A stretch of DNA of 5,216 bases, taken from positions 1 to 5,216 of the forward strand of contig JACCYK010000501.1 in the NCBI GenBank assembly GCA_013696525.1, in the 5' to 3' direction. Positions within the stretch are counted from its first letter, which is position 1. The number at the start of each line of letters is the position of its first letter. A program made the translations under genes and the position numbers. The stretch comes from Chloroflexia bacterium. Lineage in GTDB: Bacteria > Chloroflexota > Chloroflexia > Thermomicrobiales > UBA6265. The notes beneath the pieces were generated by a model. That model did not search any database. It saw only the letters and a program-made list of their open reading frames with translations, and had not been told where the DNA came from. Below are positions 1 through 5,216 of the stretch, piece by piece.

Positions 1-56
1 ACCACGAGCGGGGTGTCAAGGGTCGCGGCTAAGCTCGCCAGGCTCCCGATCACTTT

Positions 57-84
57 CGACTCACGACTCACGACTTACGACTCA
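57..84. repeat. Tandem heptamer array, 4 x CGACTCA
   Basis: Four head-to-tail copies of the 7-bp unit CGACTCA fill this stretch. Copies 1, 2 and 4 are exact and copy 3 is CGACTTA (one C-to-T change); a partial fifth unit (CG) follows. The array ends five bases before the Shine-Dalgarno of the sulfotransferase gene, so it lies in that gene's 5' leader or promoter region. It contains no inverted repeat and no clear -10 hexamer. Its role is unknown; it could be a slippage-prone simple repeat, a direct-repeat operator, or a member of a dispersed intergenic repeat family. Confidence 0.85.
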
Positions 85-88
85 CGTT

Positions 89-93
89 AGGAG
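89..93 (+). promoter_or_regulatory. Ribosome-binding site of the sulfotransferase gene
   Basis: AGGAG lies 12 bases before the ATG at 106, slightly further than the usual 5-9. The in-frame stop TAG at 88-90 overlaps it, and no ATG, GTG or TTG occurs in frame between that stop and 106. The start at 106 is therefore the only one upstream of the P-loop. Confidence 0.7.
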
Positions 94-105
94 AAGACGA
101 ACCCT

Positions 106-1635
106 ATGCCCGTTTGCATCACCGGGATGCACCGCTCCGGCACCTCGATGGTCGCCAAGGTGTTGCGTGATTCAGGCCTGTATCTCGGTCCCGAGGCCGA
201 CATCATGCCCGCCGCCGATGAGAACCCGGAAGGGTTTTGGGAGAACGTCAAGTTCGTCGAGCTCAACGATGAGCTACTCGCCCGCCTCGGCGGCGGCTGG
301 GACTGTCCGCCACCGGCGGATTGCGACTGGTCCAGCCCGGCCATCACGGCCTTGCGGCCGGCGGCGACGGCCCTAATCGCGGAAATCGCGGACCACGAGC
401 CGTGGGGCTGGAAAGACCCCCGGACTAGCTTCACCCTGCCCTTCTGGCAATCGCTGCTTGGCGACATGCAAATCGTGGTCGTTCTTCGCAACCCGCTCGA
501 GGTTGCCCGATCATTGCGGGCCCGCAACGGCTTCTCCTACGCCCTGGGCCTCACCCTCTGGCGCCTCACTTACCAGCGCATAATCGTCACGGTGGCCGCC
601 GCTGATCGAGTCGTCACCCACTACGATGCTTTTTTCGCGCGGCCGGAGGTGGAGTACCAGCGCCTCGTGGCCGGGCTGGGGTTGGCCCCGCGGCCGGAGG
701 TGAGCGAGGCATTTCGTCGCGACAACACCGAACGGCTGCGCCATCACCGATTTACCAACGATTCCCTGGCGGATGGGACCGTTGACGCGACGATCCGGGA
801 TCTCTACCAGTCATTGTGTCGTGAGGCCGAGTGGACAGACAACGCGGGACCGGTCGACGCGCCGCGAGCCAGGCCGTCAGGCCGCGATCTTGGCGCGTTC
901 GACACGATCGCCGCCGGCATCGGCGGCACCAACCGGCTGACGATTGAGAATGGGGTCCTGCGCCAGGCGCTGGACGAGGCGCGAAGTGACTACCGTCGCG
1001 AGACGACGCTGCGCGACCGGGAGATTAGCCGTCTGCAAGCAGCCACCGCGGAGCGCCTTGCCGTCGCTGAAACGCGGGTCAAGGCCGCCCACATCTATGA
1101 GGATGACATGCGGGAGCTGCTCACGAGCGCCCACCAACAACTGACCTACCGTGACTCGGAGGTGATGGCCACGCTCGGTCTCGTTCTGGCCCGGCACTCG
1201 CCGGGCGCTCCCGCTGCCATCTACTATCGCCAGTTGCTGGAGCGGGTGAAAGCGGCGGTCGTGGAACTGCTCCCAGCCGGGGCGCCGGTCGCGGTGTCGA
1301 GCCTGGGCGACGACGCCATGCTTCAGCTCGACGGTCGCCAGGCTTGGCATTTTCCCGCCAAGGAAGAGTCTGGCCGGGACCTCGCCTATGTCGCCGCCGA
1401 TACCGATCACCTCCTCTCCCACCTCGAGGTGTTGCGCGGCCAGGGAGCGCAATACCTTGTGATGCCGGCATCATCCTGGAGCTGGGCGGCGCAATTGCCA
1501 AAGCTCAACGACACGATCGAGGCCCGGTACGCCATCTTGACGGGGCACGACACGGTCTGCAAGCTGTATGACCTCCGCGAACGCCTGACGCCGCCGGGCC
1601 GGTATGCTGACGACCGTGGTCGATTTGGCGCCTAG
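106..1635 (+). CDS. Sulfotransferase with coiled-coil linker and C-terminal HFP-type domain
   Basis: A 509-residue cytosolic protein with no signal peptide or membrane span. Residues 1-245 form a sulfotransferase domain predicted to move sulfate from PAPS to a hydroxyl, probably on a glycan. The 5'-phosphosulfate loop is GMHRSGTSMVAKVL (7-20), with Arg10 where eukaryotic enzymes have Lys. WGWKDPR (100-106) is typical of bacterial members, and VLRNPLEVARSL (126-137) is the 3'-phosphate motif with Arg128 and Ser136. Residues 276-352 are charged and heptad-like, probably a coiled coil. Residues 372-492 form a separate alpha/beta domain with GDDAMLQLDGR and WHFP (401-417). I know this domain from the C-termini of some bacterial glycosyltransferases, without a known function. 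An in-frame stop at 88-90 fixes the start. The stop is one base before the preferred ATG of the next gene. The sulfotransferase call is firm; the acceptor is unknown. Confidence 0.88.
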   Translation: MPVCITGMHRSGTSMVAKVLRDSGLYLGPEADIMPAADENPEGFWENVKFVELNDELLARLGGGWDCPPPADCDWSSPAITALRPAATALIAEIADHEPWGWKDPRTSFTLPFWQSLLGDMQIVVVLRNPLEVARSLRARNGFSYALGLTLWRLTYQRIIVTVAAADRVVTHYDAFFARPEVEYQRLVAGLGLAPRPEVSEAFRRDNTERLRHHRFTNDSLADGTVDATIRDLYQSLCREAEWTDNAGPVDAPRARPSGRDLGAFDTIAAGIGGTNRLTIENGVLRQALDEARSDYRRETTLRDREISRLQAATAERLAVAETRVKAAHIYEDDMRELLTSAHQQLTYRDSEVMATLGLVLARHSPGAPAAIYYRQLLERVKAAVVELLPAGAPVAVSSLGDDAMLQLDGRQAWHFPAKEESGRDLAYVAADTDHLLSHLEVLRGQGAQYLVMPASSWSWAAQLPKLNDTIEARYAILTGHDTVCKLYDLRERLTPPGRYADDRGRFGA

Positions 1636-1636
1636 G

Positions 1637-3544
1637 ATGAGCGATACCCACATGACCGCCGACCATGACCATCCGGGAGACTCGGTGCCCAGTTCCCAAC
1701 TGGGCGCGACAACCGGGGCGCTCCCGGCCGCCGCCGCCTGTTCGATCATCATTCCCGTCCATAACAAGGCCTCGTTGACGCGGCAGTGCCTGGAGACGCT
1801 GCTCGCCCAAGCGGACCTTGGCATTGAGCGCGAGATCATCGTCGTTGACGACGGCTCGTCCGATTTGACGCCGCGCCTGCTGCAATCCTATGACGCACGG
1901 ATCACGGTCATCACCAACTCGCCGGGCCAAGGGTTCGCCGGCGCCTGCAACGCCGGCGCGGCGGCGGCAACCAAGCCATACCTGGTCTTCCTGAACAACG
2001 ACACGATTCCCCGCCGGCGGTGGCTGGCGGAGCTGGTCCGCTACGCTCGGGCCCATCCCGCCGCCGGCCTAATCGGCGCGAAGCTACTCTTTCCCGATGA
2101 CACGGTGCAGCATGCCGGCGTCGCGATCGGCCACGATCGCTACCCCCGGCATCTCTATATCGGCTTCCCCGGCCAACATCCGGCGGTCAACAAATCCCGG
2201 CAGTTTCCAGCGGTGACCGCCGCCTGTGTCCTGATCCGGCATGAGGTCTGGTCCGAGCTGGGAGGCTTCGACACCGGCTATCACAATGGCTGGGAAGACG
2301 TCGATCTCTGCCTGCGGGCCAGGGCAGCCGGGCATGAGGTCCACTATTGCCACGAGAGTGTCGTCTACCATCTGGAATCGGTCTCGCGCGATGTCCGGGC
2401 GCCGGAAGAGCGGGCCAACCGGGAACGCTACGCGGCGCGGTGGCGGGACCAGGTCATCCGGGACGACGTCACCTACTACCTTGAAGACGACCTCATCTCG
2501 ATCAAGTACAACGCCCGGTACCCCATAGACTTTGCGATCTCACCGCTGTTGGCGACCTGGACGATCGATGAATCACTCCGGGACAGCGATCGCCTGCTGG
2601 CCGAACGGGCCAGGCAGGTCACCATTCTGCTGCGGAACAACATCGTCCTCAATACCCGCGTCCATGAGGCCGAGCTTCGCGCCCTCGATGCCGAACAACG
2701 CGCCCGGAACGCCTATCAACTGGTGCAAGACGCCGGTCTGGACATTGCCGCCCCGCCCGCGATTGACCGCGAGCGCGGGCCCGCCGGGATGGCCCCGGCC
2801 CCGCCGCCGCTCCGAATCATCGGCAACATCGAGCGGCCGGGCCTTGGCCAGGCGCCGCTAACCGGGCCGGTGCTGACCGTCGTCGGATGGGCTCACTCGC
2901 CGGTCGGCATCGCAAGAGTCGAAGCCCTTATCGATGACGAGCTGACCGGCGCCCTCGGCTATGGCCTCCCCCGGCCGGACATCGCCGCGACCCATCCAGG
3001 CTACCCCGACGGTGACCATGGGGGCTTCTCGGGCGACATCGCGCTGACCGATCTCCGTCCCGGGCCGCACGAACTGTGCATTCGTATCTCTGACCAGCAG
3101 GGACGGTACGCGGACGCCACCACCACCATCGAGCTTGCCGCGCCGGTGCGCCATGAGGACCGAGTCATCGGTCACTGCGACTATCCAAAGCCGGGATCGC
3201 GGACGACGGTGCGACAGCAGCTGACGGTCCGGGGCTGGGCGCTTTCGCCGCACGGGATCCGCGCGATCCAGGCGTTTGTTGACGGCGAGCCACGCGGACG
3301 CATAACGTACGGCGAGGTCCGCGAAGATATCCCACTCGTGCATCCCGCCTACGCGGATGCCGCGAACAGTGGGTTCTCCGGTTCGCTCGACGTGGTCGAT
3401 CTCGTAGACGGCATCCACGAGCTTCGCCTGCACATCATCGCCAATGATGACCGGGAAGCTACCCTGCGGGTTGATTTCGTGATCGATTCACTCCAGCGAA
3501 GCGCGGTCGAGCTGCCACCCGACCGCGATGGAACCACCGCATGA
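1637..3544 (+). CDS. GT2 family glycosyltransferase with two C-terminal beta-sandwich-like repeats
   Basis: A 635-residue protein from this start. Residues 35-270 are a GT-A fold GT2 domain of the rhamnosyltransferase (WbbL/RfbF-like) type. SIIIPVHN opens it, VDDGSSD (70-76) binds the nucleotide, NND (120-122) is the metal-binding DXD equivalent, WED (219-221) holds the likely catalytic base, and YHLES (244-248) follows. It should add a sugar from a nucleotide donor with inversion; donor and acceptor cannot be read. Residues 308-367 are a charged, probably helical linker. Residues 393-500 and 509-617 are two copies of a GWA/GF repeat. The start is uncertain. ATG 1637 follows the previous stop by one base and suits coupled translation, but has no spaced Shine-Dalgarno. 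ATG 1604 would add 11 residues and overlap the upstream gene by 32 bases, and ATG 1652 is also possible. The 3' end overlaps the next gene by ATGA. No signal peptide is seen. Confidence 0.88.
   Translation: MSDTHMTADHDHPGDSVPSSQLGATTGALPAAAACSIIIPVHNKASLTRQCLETLLAQADLGIEREIIVVDDGSSDLTPRLLQSYDARITVITNSPGQGFAGACNAGAAAATKPYLVFLNNDTIPRRRWLAELVRYARAHPAAGLIGAKLLFPDDTVQHAGVAIGHDRYPRHLYIGFPGQHPAVNKSRQFPAVTAACVLIRHEVWSELGGFDTGYHNGWEDVDLCLRARAAGHEVHYCHESVVYHLESVSRDVRAPEERANRERYAARWRDQVIRDDVTYYLEDDLISIKYNARYPIDFAISPLLATWTIDESLRDSDRLLAERARQVTILLRNNIVLNTRVHEAELRALDAEQRARNAYQLVQDAGLDIAAPPAIDRERGPAGMAPAPPPLRIIGNIERPGLGQAPLTGPVLTVVGWAHSPVGIARVEALIDDELTGALGYGLPRPDIAATHPGYPDGDHGGFSGDIALTDLRPGPHELCIRISDQQGRYADATTTIELAAPVRHEDRVIGHCDYPKPGSRTTVRQQLTVRGWALSPHGIRAIQAFVDGEPRGRITYGEVREDIPLVHPAYADAANSGFSGSLDVVDLVDGIHELRLHIIANDDREATLRVDFVIDSLQRSAVELPPDRDGTTA
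2813..3487 (+). repeat. Two tandem ~105-residue protein repeats (GWA/GF modules)
   Basis: Two copies of one module lie at 2813-3136 and 3161-3487, separated by eight codons. A gapless hand alignment over the first 92 residues gives 39 identities (about 42%). Shared landmarks are RxIG near the start, LTVxGWAxSPxGI, a central D, YGxxRxDI, HPxY, GFSG, DLxxGxHEL. The alternating hydrophobic pattern predicts beta-strands, so an Ig-like or other beta-sandwich fold is likely. From memory, similar modules with GWA and YGxxRPD occur in many Chloroflexota surface and glycan-related proteins. The copies have diverged well beyond DNA-level duplication. A role in carbohydrate binding or protein contact is a guess. 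Confidence 0.85.
3541..3544 (+). promoter_or_regulatory. ATGA stop/start overlap
   Basis: The TGA stop (3542-3544) of the first glycosyltransferase gene and the ATG start (3541-3543) of the second share bases. This geometry is typical of termination-reinitiation coupling, and the lack of a strong Shine-Dalgarno just upstream fits. It suggests the two glycosyltransferases are made in linked amounts. Confidence 0.8.
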
Positions 3545-5010
3545 GCATCGTCCGGCCGGATCCCGCCGCCACACCGCTGGATACGTCCGCCGGCGACGTC
3601 GCGCTCCTCCACGATGACCTGGTCATCGCCTCCCGCCAGCGAGCGCGGGAGCCCGAGCTCCCCGCCGCCACGGTGGCGGCGGCGCTGGCAACGGCCGTCT
3701 CGCCGCCGCTGGCCCGCTACGCCGTGGTCGAACTACCGGGGCCGCCTGATTCAGAACGGCTCGCCGCGGAGTTCGGCCGCCGGGGGCATCGCGTGTTCAG
3801 CTTGGTCGCGGACGCCGATGCCAATGATGTGGTTAAGGAGCCGGACACCGGCATTGTCGTCGTGCCATTCGCGGCCGCCGAATTGGACCTGCCGCGGCAG
3901 GAGGCGGCCATCCTCACGCTGCTGGCCTCCGTGCGGCGGACGGCGGCCATCGAGGCGGCCGTGCTGCTGCTGCGTGATCCGGCCTGGGCCGATGTCGCGG
4001 TCCGCGCCCGCGAACGCTGGGGCTGGCGGATCGTGGCGGACGCTGATGCCGGCTCCCTTGGGCCGCGGTTGGAACGCGCCGCCGGCGTGATCGTTACCAA
4101 CGACTCGCCGTCTGAGCCCGAGTCGCCGCGGCCAGCCGCACTCCAGGAGCGACGTGGGGCGCGGCACATCGCCCGCACGGCGGGTTGGGCGACAATTGAT
4201 GCGGCGATCCGTGCGATGTTCCCACTCGCCAGTGTCATTATCGTCAACTATGAGACGCTTGCCTTCACCCGGTTGTGCCTGGCCAGCTTGCTCGCCAACA
4301 CCGAGTACCCGAGCTACGAGCTAATTCTCGTCGATAACGGCTCGACCGACGGCTCGGCGGCAGAGTTTGAACGGCTGAGCGCCTACTATCCGCACGTTCG
4401 GGCGATCCTCAACACGACGAACCTCGGCTTCGGTCCCGGCAACAACCAGGGGCTGGCGATCGCCCGCGGCGACCTGCTGGTGCTGTTGAACAGCGACACG
4501 TTGGTGCCGCCCGGCTGGCTCAGTCGATTGGCCCATCATCTGGCCGATCCCCGCCTCGGCCTGATCGGCCCCGCGACCAACCGGACCTGCAACGAGGCCC
4601 AGATCGTCGCCCCCTACGAGACCTATGGCGACTTCCTGCGCTTCGCGCGGGCCCGGGCCGCCAGCCACGACGGCCAACGCCACGCGATCAGGATGCCGAT
4701 GATGTTTTGCGTCGCCTGGCGCCGGGATGTGCTGGCCGAGGTCGGCATGCTTGACGAACGCTACGAAACCGGCATGTTCGAGGACGAGGACTACGCGCTC
4801 AGGGTCAAAGCGGCGGGCTACGAGACGGGCTGGGCGGCGGACACCTATGTCCATCATGCCTATCACGCCTCGATTGGGAAGCTGCTGCCCAGCGGCGAGT
4901 ACCTGCCCCTGTTTCGACGCAACCAGGAGCGGTTCGAGCAAAAGTGGGGCATTTGCTGGGAGCGCCATCGCCTACCGCCGGCGACTCCGCCCGAGGCGAC
5001 CGGAGCCTAG
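3541..5010 (+). CDS. GT2 family glycosyltransferase with degenerate GT4-like N-terminus
   Basis: A 489-residue protein with no signal peptide or membrane helix. Residues 226-475 are a full GT2 domain: SVIIVNYE (231-238), VDNGSTDGS (264-272, nucleotide binding), LNSDT (316-320, metal site), MFCV (388-391, acceptor region), FEDEDYALR (413-421, catalytic acid/base region) and HHAYHASIGKL (438-448). It resembles enzymes that extend cell-surface polysaccharides; donor and acceptor are unknown. Residues 60-188 carry landmarks of the first Rossmann half of a GT4-type transferase: RGHRVFSL (81-88), RERWGWRIVADAD (157-169), and AAGVIVTNDS (180-189). The second Rossmann half with its nucleotide-sugar site is absent; residues 190-225 lead straight into the GT2. 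The N-terminus is therefore probably non-catalytic. The start ATG overlaps the previous stop (ATGA), which implies translational coupling; only a weak GGA precedes it. The acceptor-side HHAYHAS replaces the more usual HHFG-type segment. Confidence 0.88.
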   Translation: MSIVRPDPAATPLDTSAGDVALLHDDLVIASRQRAREPELPAATVAAALATAVSPPLARYAVVELPGPPDSERLAAEFGRRGHRVFSLVADADANDVVKEPDTGIVVVPFAAAELDLPRQEAAILTLLASVRRTAAIEAAVLLLRDPAWADVAVRARERWGWRIVADADAGSLGPRLERAAGVIVTNDSPSEPESPRPAALQERRGARHIARTAGWATIDAAIRAMFPLASVIIVNYETLAFTRLCLASLLANTEYPSYELILVDNGSTDGSAAEFERLSAYYPHVRAILNTTNLGFGPGNNQGLAIARGDLLVLLNSDTLVPPGWLSRLAHHLADPRLGLIGPATNRTCNEAQIVAPYETYGDFLRFARARAASHDGQRHAIRMPMMFCVAWRRDVLAEVGMLDERYETGMFEDEDYALRVKAAGYETGWAADTYVHHAYHASIGKLLPSGEYLPLFRRNQERFEQKWGICWERHRLPPATPPEATGA

Positions 5011-5021
5011 CGAGGCGGGAC

Positions 5022-5027
5022 TATACT
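5022..5027 (+). promoter_or_regulatory. Weak candidate -10 element for the downstream gene
   Basis: TATACT matches five of six positions of the TATAAT consensus and is one of very few AT-rich hexamers in the intergenic stretch. No recognisable -35 lies 16-18 bases upstream, where the sequence is still the end of the preceding gene. If used, transcription would start near 5034 and give a leader of about 80 bases containing the hairpin. The downstream gene may equally be read through from the upstream operon. Confidence 0.25.
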
Positions 5028-5055
5028 AGGCGCGGGATCGCTTGCCGGGCCGGTG

Positions 5056-5095
5056 CGGTAGGCGCGGGGCGCGGCCACGCGCACATGCGCTACCG
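5056..5095 (+). other. Nested GC-rich hairpin in the leader of the fourth gene
   Basis: CGGTA (5056-5060) pairs with TACCG (5091-5095). After a one-base bulge (G5061), GCGC (5062-5065) pairs with GCGC (5087-5090), giving nine outer pairs. Inside, GCGCG (5069-5073) pairs with CGCGC (5078-5082) around a GCCA tetraloop. An internal loop (GGG against ACAT) separates the two stems. No T-run follows, so it is not a standard intrinsic terminator. It ends two bases before the AGGAGGAG ribosome-binding site and could affect translation or mRNA stability. Chance pairing is likelier than usual in such GC-rich DNA. Confidence 0.45.
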
Positions 5096-5097
5096 GT

Positions 5098-5105
5098 AGG
5101 AGGAG
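5098..5105 (+). promoter_or_regulatory. Strong ribosome-binding site of the fourth gene
   Basis: AGGAGGAG contains a perfect AGGAGG ending nine bases before the ATG at 5113. It is by far the best Shine-Dalgarno in the window and decides that start. It contrasts with the weak or coupled starts of the two glycosyltransferase genes, which suggests independent translation of this gene. Confidence 0.85.
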
Positions 5106-5112
5106 CCAGGGA

Positions 5113-5216
5113 ATGTCGTCGATCGCGATCACGGAGGTTCGGGCGTTTCCGCCGGCCGGCTCGCCGGTGCAAGCGTTCGCCCTCGACGCGCCGGCGACGG
5201 GCGACCGCTCCGACGC
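5113..5216 (+). CDS. Start of an unidentified protein, truncated by window end
   Basis: Only the first 34 codons are present (MSSIAITEVRAFPP, then GSPVQAFALDAPATGDRSD), and the frame is open to the window edge. There is no signal peptide or membrane segment so far, and codon use is G/C-ending like its neighbours. The stretch ALDAPATGDR (23-32) resembles the opening of the tandem repeats in the first glycosyltransferase (CDYPKPGSR in repeat 2: D-x-P-x-x-G-x-R). The protein may therefore begin with a related beta-sandwich module, perhaps ahead of a glycosyltransferase or sulfotransferase domain. That match covers only four positions, so the function is left open. The start is well supported by the AGGAGGAG site. 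The 102-base gap and own Shine-Dalgarno suggest it could be a separate unit or the next operon gene. Confidence 0.7.
   Translation, partial: MSSIAITEVRAFPPAGSPVQAFALDAPATGDRSD

Noticed and set aside
1..32. Possible tail of an upstream gene (HERGVKGRG then TAA at 30-32)
   Set aside because: Nine codons cannot be distinguished from chance. Another frame is also open from base 1 to the TAG at 88-90, and no family is recognisable.
877..1452. 191-codon open frame on the minus strand inside the sulfotransferase gene
   Set aside because: It lies entirely opposite a well-supported coding region and its protein has no recognisable domain. Long antisense frames are expected in GC-rich DNA.
1505..2056. 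183-codon minus-strand open frame over the start of the first glycosyltransferase
   Set aside because: It is antisense to the conserved GT2 motifs on the + strand, with a low-complexity Arg/Gly/Ala-rich translation and no plausible ribosome site.
3614..4090. 158-codon + strand open frame overlapping the second glycosyltransferase in another frame
   Set aside because: The translation is Arg/Pro/Ser-rich and typical of an out-of-frame reading of GC-rich coding DNA.
3541..4215. Frameshift or pseudogene in the N-terminal part of the third gene
   Set aside because: The frame is uninterrupted with consistent G/C-ending codons and leads smoothly into an intact GT2. The missing GT4 half looks like an in-frame deletion, not a broken gene.
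4321..4968. 215-codon minus-strand open frame opposite the second GT2 domain
   Set aside because: The + strand here encodes all GT2 landmarks, and the antisense product has no recognised motif. It is a shadow of GC-biased codons.
5056..5095. Intrinsic terminator of the three-gene operon
   Set aside because: The hairpin is followed by GTAGGAGGAG rather than a T-run, so it lacks the second half of a terminator. No other terminator is visible between 5011 and 5112.
1..5216. CRISPR array, tRNA or rRNA gene, insertion sequence or phage attachment site
   Set aside because: Apart from the 7-bp array there are no regularly spaced direct repeats. I found no cloverleaf-like sequence, transposase motif or terminal inverted repeats, and nearly all the DNA is coding.

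Overview
The window is GC-rich bacterial DNA, roughly two thirds G+C by eye, with strong G/C preference at third codon positions. It holds three complete genes and the start of a fourth, all on the + strand and packed head to tail. The protein architectures are a sulfotransferase with a C-terminal HFP-type domain, a GT2 enzyme with GWA/GF beta-sandwich repeats, and a GT4-like N-terminus joined to a GT2. From memory of these families, they fit Chloroflexota, perhaps Thermomicrobia-like (Sphaerobacter relatives). That assignment is an inference, and no marker gene is present to test it.

Layout. Positions 1-105 are a short leader with four tandem 7-bp units (57-84) and an AGGAG ribosome-binding site. 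Positions 106-1635 encode a PAPS-dependent-type sulfotransferase fused to a coiled-coil linker and a C-terminal domain of unknown function. Positions 1637-3544 (or from 1604) encode a GT2 glycosyltransferase with a helical linker and two tandem beta-sandwich-like repeats. Positions 3541-5010 encode a second GT2 glycosyltransferase, whose N-terminal 220 residues look like the decayed first half of a GT4-type glycosyltransferase. Positions 5011-5112 are a 102-bp intergenic stretch with a weak -10-like hexamer, a nested GC-rich hairpin and a very strong Shine-Dalgarno. Positions 5113-5216 are the first 34 codons of another gene, which runs off the window.

How the genes work together. The first three genes are nearly contiguous: one base lies between stop and the preferred start at the first junction, and there is an ATGA overlap at the second. 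They are probably co-transcribed and translationally coupled. Two inverting-type GT2 sugar transferases plus a sulfotransferase suggest assembly and sulfation of a surface or secreted glycan (exopolysaccharide, O-antigen-like polymer or glycoprotein glycan). None of the three has a signal peptide or membrane span, so they should act on the cytoplasmic side on nucleotide-activated donors and probably a lipid-linked acceptor. No transporter, polymerase or initiating transferase lies in the window, so the product cannot be named. The most unusual material is the domain architecture: an apparent loss of the GT4 catalytic half in the third gene, tandem GWA/GF repeats on a glycosyltransferase, and a sulfotransferase with two extra modules.
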